Assembly: GCA_036897525.1 (NCBI GenBank)
Contig: JAYMTJ010000058.1
Span: forward strand, 1-64,000
Direction of reading: 5' to 3'
Length of the DNA: 64,000 nucleotides
Origin: Pelargonium x hortorum
Taxonomy: Eukaryota > Streptophyta > Magnoliopsida > Geraniales > Geraniaceae
Program-made: the position numbers and the translations under genes
Shown here: piece by piece, positions 13,631 to 25,400 of the stretch
Position numbering within the stretch: the first letter of the stretch is position 1
Layout of the letters: each line of letters opens with the position of its first letter
Notes under the pieces: generated by a model
Database searches by the model: none
Told to the model about the DNA's origin: nothing
The model's input: the letters and a program-made list of their open reading frames with translations, nothing else

Positions 13631-15896
13631 GATAAGATAGAGCTTGCTTTAGATTGAGAGGATTCCAGGTTGGTGGTTTGGTTTAAAGTAAAGAGCTCTT
13701 CCTATATAAAGAAGGGATTGAGATCTCATTTCTTTATTAGCCAGCGTAGTCAGTGGAAGACCATTTATAGAGTGACATCCTAAAGTCGGTAATGAAAGAT
13801 GGTATGCTGACTGAGTCCACTCGAATTACATTCTATCTAATAGATCCCAATCGAACTCTAATTCCCTAAAATCGAGTAGTTCTATTGACTTAGCAGGCAC
13901 AGAATACTAGAGAGAATCCTTACTTTGTTTGAGCCCTCGATTTGTATTCTTTCACAAGGGAAGTTCCTGTTTTCATAATATTGAATAGTCTGACTTCTAC
14001 TTGTTTGAGTTCTTCGGTGAAGGGTGAAAAAAGGTGCAAACTTTTCTACTATATAGAGGAAAGAAAGGAGGCTCTAATTAGAAAAATTGGCTAGGTTCTT
14101 ACTTGCGAAAAAAACTAGATAAATAGAGACTGACTCTATCTAAATGAATTAAACTTTGTTGGGAGGGCTTTCGGCTTTTTCTATTTTATTTAAAAAGCTT
14201 GGGTAAAATCCAACGTTATATATAGTAGGTTCTTATATTTCTATTTAAAGCAGAATAATAGGAATCCTCTTTTAGTGTAAGCTCTCTCTGTATTCTGAAG
14301 AAGTATAACTCAGGTTGGTAAAGGACTCTACATTTAACCGCAAAGCCCGGGGGTTCAGTTCAATCAAACCGCTTTTGAAAGTAGAAATCGCTAGTCTTTT
14401 TTATCCTGCAAAGTACAACCAGCTTGGTTGGATATTTACTTGATATATTAGTCAAGGTTATCCTTTTTGATTTTGAAGTAAAACAAAAAAACAGGGTGTA
14501 AAAAAAGCAAAGAGTTACGGATAGAACTGTGTAGTACTCGAATCTGTAAGATTATAGTTTCTCAACAAGGTTGCTGATATATGACTTTGGCGTGAATAGA
14601 ACTTTCGCACATCCTTCAGTAATTTATAGAGCATCGCTAGAAAAGTACTAACAAATAGAAAAGAATACCGTAAAATAGACGCTAAAGAGGGAAACCCTAC
14701 TGGATAGGCTCATTCTTGTTTGAGTGCACGGAAAAGGGAGAGGTATAGAGCTCGTGGGTAAGCTGGTTTTCCTTTATAGGTGAGCTGCTTCACGAGACAG
14801 GGAATGTAGAAATAGGTAGAAAGAGAAAGTCAGAGGTCTAGTTCGTTTATTTATTGGGATTTTTTAAGAAAGCAGTACCAAAGACAAGTTATAGATTAGG
14901 ACTTTTCTCCCCCTTACCCTAACTTTGTTCAGAGTCATAATTCCTCTTCAGTTGATTCAGAGCTGTAACTAAACTCTTGTCTTGTTAAACCTTTACTCCT
15001 TAGCCAGACCAGATTTCTTAGTCTTATGCAACCCAACACCAACCCTAAAATTATTACCAAATTCTCCTTTTATCACTAGTTTGGAGTGTGATTTTATACC
15101 TAGGGCTTTTGGAGTCACTATTTATTTAACAAGGTTTCCAGTCTACGACTGCCTCCTACTTTTGACTTTTTCTAGATTCCTAAGATAAGGAGATTCTTTA
15201 ACAACAGAAAAGCGAAGCCAAGCTACCTTTAGTTCTTCCGTTCACTTCTAGCTAAGCTCCTACTTCTTAGAGAATCCTGCTTGTAGGGTGAGACCCCTTT
15301 TTTCGTAGTACAAACAAAGGGTTTCTCTATTCCTGACCGCATCCCTTACTTTTCAAGACCTCTTAAGAACTAAACTTTTAGTATAGGGGAGTTACTTATT
15401 AGATAAGAGAGGAGTGTAATATATAGTAATAGAGTCTATAGGAGTTTTTTGTTCCTTGTAATTAGATGTCTTCCTCGCTGCCAGATTTGTTTATCGCTAA
15501 TGAGGGTGAAGCCTTAGATATCTAGGAGATAGTCAAGAGGTCTTCCCATCTTTTAGTGAAAAAGTAAGAACTTTTACAGGTATACGAGATAAGAATTTTC
15601 ATTTTCTTTGAGGTCTCTCTACAATACAAATTGAGTTCGAGGACTTTGCCACACTAACATGCCTACATTTTTCTAAAAATTTGCACCCTAAAAAGACTCC
15701 TTTTGTTGGGAAACCCCTCAAATTGAATGTGCAGATTTCTACTACGACAAAAGTCCTAAACTCCCTTTTAGCTAAGGTAAGTGCTTCCCCGTTTTGGAAA
15801 AAGCAGGATGGATATAGATGGGAAATCAATAAAAATGGTATAAAACCCCTTTCAATCAAATAGACAGTCTTGTTGTTTTTGTTTTTTAGGGGGCAA

Positions 15897-16540
15897 TCCT
15901 CTTGTGCTATGGGTTTATCAGTAACGAGGGTAGTGCCCAGGGAATGGCAGTGTCCCTTTTACCGACTGACACGGAGTCAAGGAGGAGTATATAGATTTTT
16001 TAATGAGGGTATATGAATAAGCACAACCAACTGACTTACTTGTTTGTCTTGACTTTCTATTTGTTTTCTTTTCATTCTTTGATTTAGATTCTGTCTTTCT
16101 AGATTCTTTAGTTTCATTCTTTTGTTCGAGATTCTTTTTTGTACTCTCTGTATTCTATGCATTTGTATTCTTCTTCGCTTTAGTGAGCTAGTCAGGATTC
16201 TCTACATTCTTTGTTGTTCGAGAGTTAGTTAGATTCTATATCTCTTCTGTACTAGACTTATTAGACTTAGTAGGAAGGAGTAGGGCAAGAGAGGAAGCGG
16301 GAGAGAGATAGTATGGGCTATAGCTAGACTGTTAGTTAAGGGAGGGAAGCAGATAGAGCTGAGAGGGTGGGTAACCCGGTATGGAACTAGGTAGGTAACC
16401 TGGCGTACTAGTGAGTAATGTATACAAGTGTAATAGGCAATCTAATAGGTATAGGCATATGGGTTGTTTTGTTGCTTAGTATAGGAAGGAGGTAAGGTGC
16501 GAATGCCCTTTATAGTGTAGGTAGTTTCTTTAGGAGATAT
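15897..16540 (+). repeat. Repeat R4, unit 1 (TACCGACTG family)
   Basis: The head of the unit holds TCCTCTTGTGC, GTAGTGCCC and TACCGACTGACAC (15960). It then runs through a GGAGGAG, TATA, TTTTTTAAT stretch to CACAACCAAC. Pyrimidine-rich sequence follows (about 16040-16240), then CTTAGTAGG (16265), and an AATCTAATAGGTATAGG segment near 16439. The same order of landmarks recurs in unit 2, offset by 647 bp at the head and 479 bp at the tail, so unit 1 carries extra sequence in its middle. I see no credible coding frame. Confidence 0.6.
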
Positions 16541-17000
16541 TCCTCAATGGGCTATGTAGCTTATCGTGAGGATGGAAACCAAATACCAATAGGAGAACAC
16601 TACCCTTACCGACTGTAGCACAGCGGAGGAAGGTTGCTGTAGTGTATAGATTGTTTAATAGGTATACATAGGTACGCACCAACAAATGATGCTTCTTCTT
16701 ACTCTTATCTTAAATCTTAAGTGTTTTACTTCTTTTCTTGACCTTGCTTTCTTTTTGTTTGTATTCTTCTGTATCTGGGTCTTAGGCTTAGTAGGAGTAG
16801 TAACAAACAGGAGTCTTAAGAGCAAGAGCAGTCGGGAGAGTCATAGCTATACCTATCTAACGGGGCTAACTAACTCATGAAGGTAAGGCGAATAGGAATG
16901 GAGCTACTAGAATACAGTATCTAATAGGTCTGATAGGTAGAGTAGATATAGTAGTTTGTTTTGGTTTGTATATTAAAGTTCTTGTTTGATTCTAGGGTCT
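16541..17000 (+). repeat. Repeat R4, unit 2 (TACCGACTG family)
   Basis: This unit is arranged in direct tandem after unit 1. Landmarks in order are TACCGACTG (16607), TATAGATTGTTTAATAGG, GCACCAAC, CTTGACCTTGCTTTC, GGCTTAGTAGG (16786) and TATCTAATAGG (near 16918). It is shorter than unit 1. The open frame of 64 codons that crosses it (16686-16880) has low-complexity Leu/Phe-rich translation and is not supported as a gene. Confidence 0.6.
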
Positions 17001-17169
17001 ATTCTTCTTTGTCCTATTTGTTTATCGTTTGGGAAGATATAAACCTACTACCAATAGCGGATACTGCTTCTACTGCTGCTGACCTACTCGGCTTAACTGT
17101 TGCTGAAACGGATTCTGACCTAGCTGGCCTAATTGACCTAACGGGCTTAACTGTTCTTTCTTCTTACTC

Positions 17170-17480
17170 TTAATCTTTGTACTCTGTATTTTAGCTATAC
17201 CCGTACTCTTCTTTCCTAGACCTATACCCATACCTAGTATACATACACCTGCAGCTAAAATCTTACCTGTCTCCTTCTGATTCTGAGCTATCTTACTTAA
17301 GATACCTGTCTTCTTATTCTATGTACTCTTCTTCTTCTGCATACCCACCATATGAGCTATACCTATCTTTTCTAATACCTGTACTTTCTAATGCATACCT
17401 ATACCATTTATTCTCTAGCAGCAGTATCTTAGGTAGCTATCTTCTAAGTCTTAAAAGCTAAAATTTCTTTCTTATTAGAC
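17170..17480. repeat. Pyrimidine-rich low-complexity island
   Basis: The + strand is dominated by C and T and by recurring words such as CTATACC, TACCTGT, TCTTCTT and CATACC. The word GGCTTAACTGTT appears twice just before it (17091 and 17148). It looks like a decayed simple-sequence region attached to the R4 tandem block. Open frames crossing it are low-complexity only. Confidence 0.5.
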
Positions 17481-20400
17481 CTGTCTTATTAGTCTTCGTA
17501 CCACTCTTCAAAGCTTTGTTAGTCTTTCATCATACCTATATTATGAGCGAGCTTTACCTTTGTTAGCTTGACACATGGTGCTATAATCTCTATCTGCAGG
17601 ACCTACAATACAAGCTATCTTCTTAGCTATTATATATACCCCTTTTTTGTTAGATACCAAGTAGGTCCTACGTTGACTCATTTTGCGTGCAATTTCTTAT
17701 ACTTCATTATTCTGAAACTACTTTGCCTGTAAAATATCTGTTTAAGCTCTGGGAGAATACCTGAAAGAAGTAACAGCTTCCCTATATTACATTACACTAG
17801 ATCCGGAACCGAGGAAAAAAGAATTCCTACAAAAGAACCCAGCTTTGCTTACGACTTTTCATGAATAACCCGAGGCACGAAGCTTTACTCAAAGATTTAG
17901 GAATTCCTACTTGGCATAGAGCTACTTTTCCTATTTATTTATTTATTCTAGTATTTTAGCAGCTATCTAATCTATAGGGCTAACTATGGTGTAAATATTC
18001 TCTAGTGATAGGGCTGTTACAGGACACTTTAATTACTCCCTTAGTAAGACTTTTTATGCTTGTAGAATTTTTATGTATTATTACTAGAATTTTCAATACC
18101 CCCCAGACTTAGAACCCACTTTTAAATACTACCAATACTGAGTAAGTGTAAGATAACAAAAAATTTAGACATATTAGAATTTTATTCTTCTTTCTTGCAG
18201 TCTTGAAATGAAAGGATTCTTTTCTATTATAACCAAGTAGCAGTTAAGCAAAGGACTCTCTGACTCTAAAAACGAGGATATAAGTTTTATACTTTGAAAA
18301 TTTCTAACCCAAAAAAAGACTTTTTTACATTAGGATAACTCTACTTCTACTTTAGTATTCTATGTTACTGCTGAGTACTCCTTGACACACCTTCAAGGAA
18401 TTCAAATAAAAAGAAGATTAGAGACCCCCTTTTGAATTTAACGAGGAACCTTAGAACTAAATGCTTTGATTTCCAGGGACGTGTTACCTAGCTTAGGGGA
18501 AAAGCCCCTTGTAGAAATTTTTTGAAGATAGAATACTTACAATTCTGAATCCGCAAGAATTCTTATGATCTGAGGTTTAAATTATCTTTCTTCACTATTA
18601 GCTAAAACGGGAATGGAGTAAAATTCTAAGTCCTAACAGGATCTAAAAGCAAGAAGTAATCGTGAAAGTAAGTCAATAAAGCAAGTCAAACAAGTTTTCT
18701 GAAAGTCTTTTGCCGGGTATTTCTGCTTTAGTTCACAAGATTCTTTGGTTTGCAAGGTACAGATTTCTATATTCCTTAACTTCTTGTATTCTTGAGATTC
18801 CTAACTAGAAGGACTCTTTCTTGAGGGAGAGCATATTCCGATTGACCTTGACCTTTTCTTTTGAAAGTAGAGACCCATATCCCTTAGTGTATCCTGAAGA
18901 GAGTAACAAAACAAGTAAGTGTCAATATAAAATAAAGTGGAGGTCTAAGGGCTCTAACGAAAGTTTTAGCTCTTAATAAAATAAAATCGGTTTTTTAAGT
19001 GTTTAATATGGATTTGTTATCACATTATAAAAGTCTTTACTTTACTGAAAAGGTCTAAAACTGAGGTTAAGCATTTTGGGTGTAAAAAAACTAAGAAATC
19101 CCTATATAACTAAACTATAACCCGCTTTTTTAAACTCATAAATAACACTCACAAAGATAAACTAGACGCAAATAATATTATAACTTTGCAGGATCTTACG
19201 AGGGCTAAAACCCAAGCTTTTCCCTTAGTCTACATTTCCTTTTTTTTTTATCAATAATTTTCGACATAAAATTGCAGTGCGCACGACAAAGAGCAATATA
19301 CACCCGGGTATCCCGCAAATAAACAAGACTCTCTCCTGGATAAGGTAAATCAAAAGCGGCTCTAATAGGAGAGTCAGGGATAGTAACTTTGGGGTTTCTT
19401 GTTTAGGACCTGTAAGTCATTTCGTAGTAGAGCCCTTTTATTCTATTTGGGAGTATCCAAACTATAGGCATAAGAATTTTTTATATATTAAGATAAGCTA
19501 TTTTCATTCTCGAGGTTTAGGTTTGATTAACCATTTCGAAGTTACTTTTTTTATTAGTAAAAGATAGTCATTTCACTTTACCTTGTTTGTATCTTTTAGA
19601 AAATAAGATGGGACCCCATTAGCAGTAAATAAAATTTACCGGAGAATCTTGTTACATAACTATGTAATTCAGAAACGTAAAAAAAAACTACACTAGTTAT
19701 AAAAATTGAAGAAGCTAAAGCACCCAACATAGTGATATGAAATATACTTTGACAACTAACTCTCCTTTCCTTAGCATGCCAAATATCACAGCCCTGTGTC
19801 TTTTTTACTATATCCCTTTCGAGAAAAGACTAAAGCTTCAATCTTATCGAGTTTTGTAAGTGGGTTTAAGATCTTTCATGATAGCATAAATCTTGCTAGG
19901 GTATACAAGTACAAGGTTTCAAAAAAGCAATACTTTTTGCCTGAAACAATATATCTGAAGTTCAATTGAATTTGGGGTTAACAAATCCAATATTTGTTTA
20001 TCTATTAAGTTAAGTCAGAGACCCTTTTTTTTAGATTGCACTTGGTTCTAAGCGAGCTGGGAGGAAAGAATATAAGGAGTACAGTATTCCTCTTTATAGA
20101 GTAGTTGTAACAAAAAAGTTTTAGCTAGTAGGATCCTTTTACTATACTAACTAGGTTCCTTTTAACTGGTAAATTTCTCCCTCTTTTTAAGACTAGATCA
20201 ACTTCTTTCGTAACTAGGGTTTCCTATCTTAATACTTTACTTTATTTATTAGCCAAAAATTAGACTCAATTGCGAGAGAACGGATGCAAGATAATAACCA
20301 AGACAAAGAATACTCTAACAAACAGCTACCTCTGGTCATAACCCCCTATCTATCTACTAAGGTCTTTCATTATAGGAGAAAAAGCAGAACCCATAGCAGT

Positions 20401-22279
20401 AATAGTATGCTATCACTTTACTTGCTCTTTGTTTTGTAAGGAGTACATTACATTGTATGAAACAAGACGTAATTTATCACTTGTTAACTAAAATTCTATA
20501 ACAAAGAAGCTAATCCGCAGTTGGTTCCATACATAAGAGGAGACGTTACCTCTGTTCTGTAGTGAAAGCGGGAATCCTAGTTTGGCAAGACTTTTCCTAT
20601 TTTAATTCGAGGAATACACCACAGAATATTATATTATCTTGGCGAGCTAAGGCTAAGTAAGAAAATTTCGGTATTTTCCTATATTCATTAGTATAAGCTT
20701 AAAAAAGGATTCAAAAGGGAACCCTACTATAATTAGGATTAAAACTAGAAATTTTGTACACAACCGTAAATACCTATAGGAGTTAACACTTCAACAGACA
20801 GATCTGATTCAGAGAGTATACTTGACTATAAAATATTTACATACCTCACAACACAACGAAGGGTGGACAAGCCTTTGAAAGCTAACGAGATACAGGATAG
20901 GATCCTTATAACCACCAATCTCTAAGGAATAAATTAAAAGCCTTTTGTGTTGTCCTTACTTTGAATAAAAGACAGGAAGCCTCCTGAATCCATAATACAA
21001 CACCCCCAGCTATTATGCCAGCTTACTCTACATGGGATGGGAATCCTTTCAAAAAGAAAATATAGTAGCACCCTGAATTCCTATTAATTAAAGCCGACGC
21101 CGTCTGGAAAGTTAGCATACTCCTACACTATCTCTTACCCCCTTACTCTTTGGAAGTTGGGGTTTCTTGCCACTTAATAAAAGGGATAATATAAGGGCTT
21201 GCCGACCAAATTTTTTTCTTTTGCCCCCGACCCCTAATCTCGTGTAAAATAAGTACAAAATGGACCCGTAAAATAGCTTTAAGCAACCTCTGGTTAAAGC
21301 CTATAAAAAAGTACAGATTCTGGATTCCTCTTCAATTTAAATTGACTTTTCCGAAAATCGAGTTATACCCTTTTCTTTCCAGTTTTTTTATATCTTGGGT
21401 CAGTAGGCTATATATATATTCCTTGGATCTACTAAAGAAAATTAAGCAAGGATTTCTCTTATAGCTATGAATTTTATTAAACACTAGGAGTACGAAAGGC
21501 CTCTTTTCTATCTAAACGCTTGTAAAGTAAATAAGTCTAGGATATAATAAGCTACTCCCTTTTTCTCAAACCAAGCCCCTACTACTTGCTAACATATATC
21601 CATGTTTTTCTATGTACTGTCATAGGGTTTCCCCCACCTTAAACGGAAACTCATTCTTAAAAAACTTCTGATAAGTTATAAACGATTTACTTATGGATAG
21701 GAGAGAAACCCGCGGCCGTTGACTAGGTTTCTACAAAGGATTGCTCTTTGTTCCTGATTTACGGGAGCTTCTAATAAGAAGGCTCAAGTATTGTGCGCAC
21801 TTTTCTTATATAAGGAAGGGCTTGTCATAACTAAGTAGTATATCAAGAGTTAATATAATAGGGTAGTGAGTCTTATCAAGACCCGACAGTAGCATTACAA
21901 AACGTATAGGGTAAATAATGCAAGCATACTTCCCTACCTAAATTCTAGAAAGGTGCAAAATGAATCTATTAAAAGCCACTAAATTTGGATGAAAGTTATA
22001 GCATAAGAACACTTTGCTACAAGGGAGTCAAAGGAGTCCACTGCGGAGGGATTGCCCCTAAAAAAGGATTCTTTTCACCTATTATCAAAAATTGATATTA
22101 GTACTTAGACGAAAAAAACCTTCTATATGATCTTGTCTACTCGACTTTTTAATGTGGGAATCTTGAGTTTGTTATCGAGTTTAGGTTTTGTAGCTTACTA
22201 TACTGATTTTATCATTATAATATTTAATATTACTCTTTCTTTATCTATTAGTTATATAGAATAATTAGTATAGTTAGGA
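17481..22279. other. Gene-free AT-rich spacer
   Basis: I see no gene, tRNA or rRNA in either strand. No open frame reaches 60 codons. The texture is AT-rich with scattered short GGATCC-like and AAGGAATCC-like words. Confidence 0.6.
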
Positions 22280-22475
22280 TCCCTCTTGTGCTCTGCAGTT
22301 ACTGACATAGTAGGTTAGTGCCCCACCTTTATTAATCCAACTTACCGACTGGCACATAGTTAAAGGAGGTTAATGCCATATACCATATACCATATACTTT
22401 ATTGAGAATATAGGAACACATTTTAACAACCAGCTTTTTTATTCTTCTTAATGACTTACTTACTTACTTATTCCT
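22280..22475 (+). repeat. Repeat R4, partial copy 3
   Basis: This copy keeps the head of the unit: TCCCTCTTGTGCTC, GTTAGTGCCCC, TACCGACTGGCAC (22343), AAGGAGG, TTTATTGAG, AACAACCAGC and then GACTTACTTACTT. GTGCC and GGCAC flank the core and could pair. A short tandem of ATACCAT (about three units near 22378-22398) and an ACTT run (near 22451-22466) lie inside. The tail seen in units 1 and 2 is not evident. Confidence 0.6.
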
Positions 22476-22479
22476 TGTA

Positions 22480-25400
22480 TTTGTAGCCGGAGGAGTTCAA
22501 GATGAGAGTAGGAGCCCCCATTAGGTTAGAGACAGATAAGAAAGAGTTTCCTAATAGAGGGATATAGGTACTACTGTATTATAGATTCTAGAGTATAAGA
22601 GTTATCCAGATAAAGTATTCATTTAGATTAGATAGAGTCCGTTTCATTTCAATTTCTGCATTGATATGATATTTAGTCGCAAGTAAGGACCTAGCAAACT
22701 CTTATTTGTTTTGTACGACAAGAAAGCTATCTCCGAATTTCAATATTTTTTATAGTTACCCTTGATACAAGGAATCCACCCGCCAAAGAATTGCCCATTA
22801 CATTAATGAAAAGGGGTATGCGCGATAAAATTTTAAATATGCCCGCGTTCTTAGTTTTTAAGAAATAGGATACAACTCAGAGAAGTCTGTGCTAGCGGGC
22901 GGGGATGCTTATATGTCCCTTAGTATATAGCGAAAAGAAAAGAAGTATCCTAATAGCTACTACAATAAAAAGCCTACTTTGGTAAAAGCACCGGAGCGGA
23001 GCCCGTCATTCTCAAAAACTCTACAGTCGAAATTACTCGAGTGTCTAAGCAAGCTTTTGTAAGTATTTCATTGCAACTCTCCCTAGTTAGTTTGTTTATA
23101 GTATTCAGTACCTTTATGAACCTTTTTAAAAAATTGTAATCGACTTCTTAGTCAAATTGCTTATACCAAACTTGTACAGGCAAAGCAAAAGGTAAGGAAT
23201 ATAAAAAAACCAACAGGAAACCTACCTCTACCCCATTTGATTACCCCGCATTTCCCCAAGCTCTCGTATGTATACAGCGCGTCTAATTCTTTAAGAAACC
23301 CTGTTGATCAGATCAGCAAAAAAAAACAACAAGTCATTTTTATGCCTCTGCTTTTATATATTTAAAGGAGTCTTTTCGCAAATTAAACTCTTGAGGACTC
23401 AAAAGCACCTTTCAAAGGCATGGAAGGATACTACACAGATCGACCTTCACGCGACCTTAAAGGGGTAGGCCACATAAGTTTTGTTTACAGAGTTAGTAAC
23501 AAGTCATCAAGCTGCTGATGCAAAATATAAAAAAAAAAAAGGGAATCCTTCGGTTCTACTTTCAGTAAACTAAGTACAAGGCAATGATTCATCTACTTCT
23601 AAATAGAAAATTAGACATCCTATAGACTATAGAAATTGCCTTAAAACTTTTAGGTATCCTAGCTATAGCCATTTAGAGCTCCTTATATAACCTTAAAACT
23701 TCGGGGGTACTCTAGAAAAGCGGGGCCATATGAGTGTAAACTATCCTTACCTTATACTTCTAATCTTTTAGAAGCTTTGTTCTATTTAATGAAGTAACAT
23801 TGTATATCTACTACAAACCCAGTCTATCAGGTACTACCCTATATTGGATATCACATAGTAAATTAAAGTTTTTTGTCAGGTATCTAACTAATCTTAGTAT
23901 AGCCTTATTAATTATTAATGGGATCCTTTGGGCGTAGCGTAGTTTATACCTTTTTCCTCAAAAAATTGAGAATACTTCTTTAAAGTAAAGCATAATACGA
24001 AATTAGGTATTAATATGCGGAGTCCTTATAATAGTCTAGGAAGGATAGAGAGGAAAAAAGCTCTAATTATTCTAATGAGGGGTATGATATATTCTTCTTT
24101 CTATATAGTAGAAAAAGCAAGCGTGTAACATCTTTATTCATGAAAAAAAAGCAGAAACTTTATTTGTTTGTTCTTTTGTTCAATACCTTACTCAAAATTA
24201 AGTACTTCCAGGTTTAGGGTAGTAAGAAGTACTTAGGACTCTACTCTCAAAGAATCTGTATTTTGCTTTGCCGGATAAGTCATTACAGTCTTCCAAGCAA
24301 CAGAACAAAATTGGATTGGTTAGAACAAAACTTTACAGAGGGAATTGCAGCACTTTGAATGTCTTTTGGTGCTAAACCTGTAACTGACTACGAAGGCTAA
24401 GAAACTAAAGGAATTGGTAACATAAATAAGGTAGCTCTAGACTGAAAGCCTTGCCAAAAGGAAGACTTTCTCCACGGTCTGCTGTCTTAATAGTATCTGG
24501 AGACAGTAAATAGAGAGGAGGTTAGTAACCTGTTCCTCGATGGAGGCGCTCCTTAGTGTTGTGGCAGTCTAACTTGTACTTATATATCCATTTTATATCA
24601 GGATACATCTTTCTATCTAAGAGATTCCCGTTTTTTTTAAGAGCAGCCCTTTGACTCCTACTCCTCTGCCTACTCTATATTAGAAGAACTAGGCACTCTT
24701 GAGTAAATACTCTGCTTTCAATTTATAATTGCGTTAGGTATTTTTTTTCTTTTTTTAGTATCAATTTAGGGCTAGAATTTATGCTTGATTGACCTCTCTA
24801 TCTATCCTCGGTAGGTATTAGTCCCAGTTTTTTCTTTAAAGCGATTTAATTGATATAGCAAAACGAGCTTTAGTTTAGAGAATCGAAATATATATATTAT
24901 GTATCTCTCTTTCCTTTCAAAAAATAGGTAACCTTCATCAATAGAATAATCCCAAGGACTTGTTAAGCTAGAGAGACTGGAAACACTTCCAACAAATAAA
25001 TACCAAAGAAAGAAATAGAATCAGGTTTCTGTTATCAAGAGTTACCAGGTTACAAAGAAGAAGATCGAGAAATTCAATAAATATTTGTAGTTCTGTTCAA
25101 GAGGTAAAGTGTCAATTAGCTAAGTTAGTCCTTTAGAATTGGTACAGTCAAACACCTGAATTAGTAAGTCAAATACCTCAATTGACCGGAACAGGATTCC
25201 TTTACAGAGTCCCGAAAGTGGCAGGTTCCAGCACAAAGAAATGTGTACTATAATAAGTCAGGTAATACAGTAAGTACAAGAGCTAGAGGCTGCAAAGGAG
25301 GGCTCATAAGACAATGCGGGTATCATGAAGAGTTGAGGTATTATCAAATGGTGAGTTCGGGTATAGCTTGAAGGGTATGCTGATAGAGAGTATGAATAAG

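Larger units (their letters stand above)
11741..15896. other. Gene-free spacer with dispersed words
   Basis: There is no recognisable gene. The repeat CCTCAATTGACC(A/G)G occurs at 11895 and again at 13613. The longest open frame is 86 codons (minus strand, 15599-15859), with an overlapping opposite-strand frame and no known motif, so I do not call it a gene. Confidence 0.5.

Noticed and set aside
15599-15863. Opposing 86- and 60-codon frames on both strands
   Set aside because: Open frames on both strands at once usually reflect stop-poor composition; neither translation resembles a known protein.
16961-17173. Frame with Asp/Leu/Thr-rich repeats resembling a structured repeat protein
   Set aside because: The repeats are explained by the low-complexity DNA words (GGCTTAACTGTT and similar) of the R4 block.
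22378-22466. Short direct repeats suggestive of a CRISPR-like array
   Set aside because: The ATACCAT and ACTT units are contiguous microsatellites without spacers, and the setting is mitochondrial.
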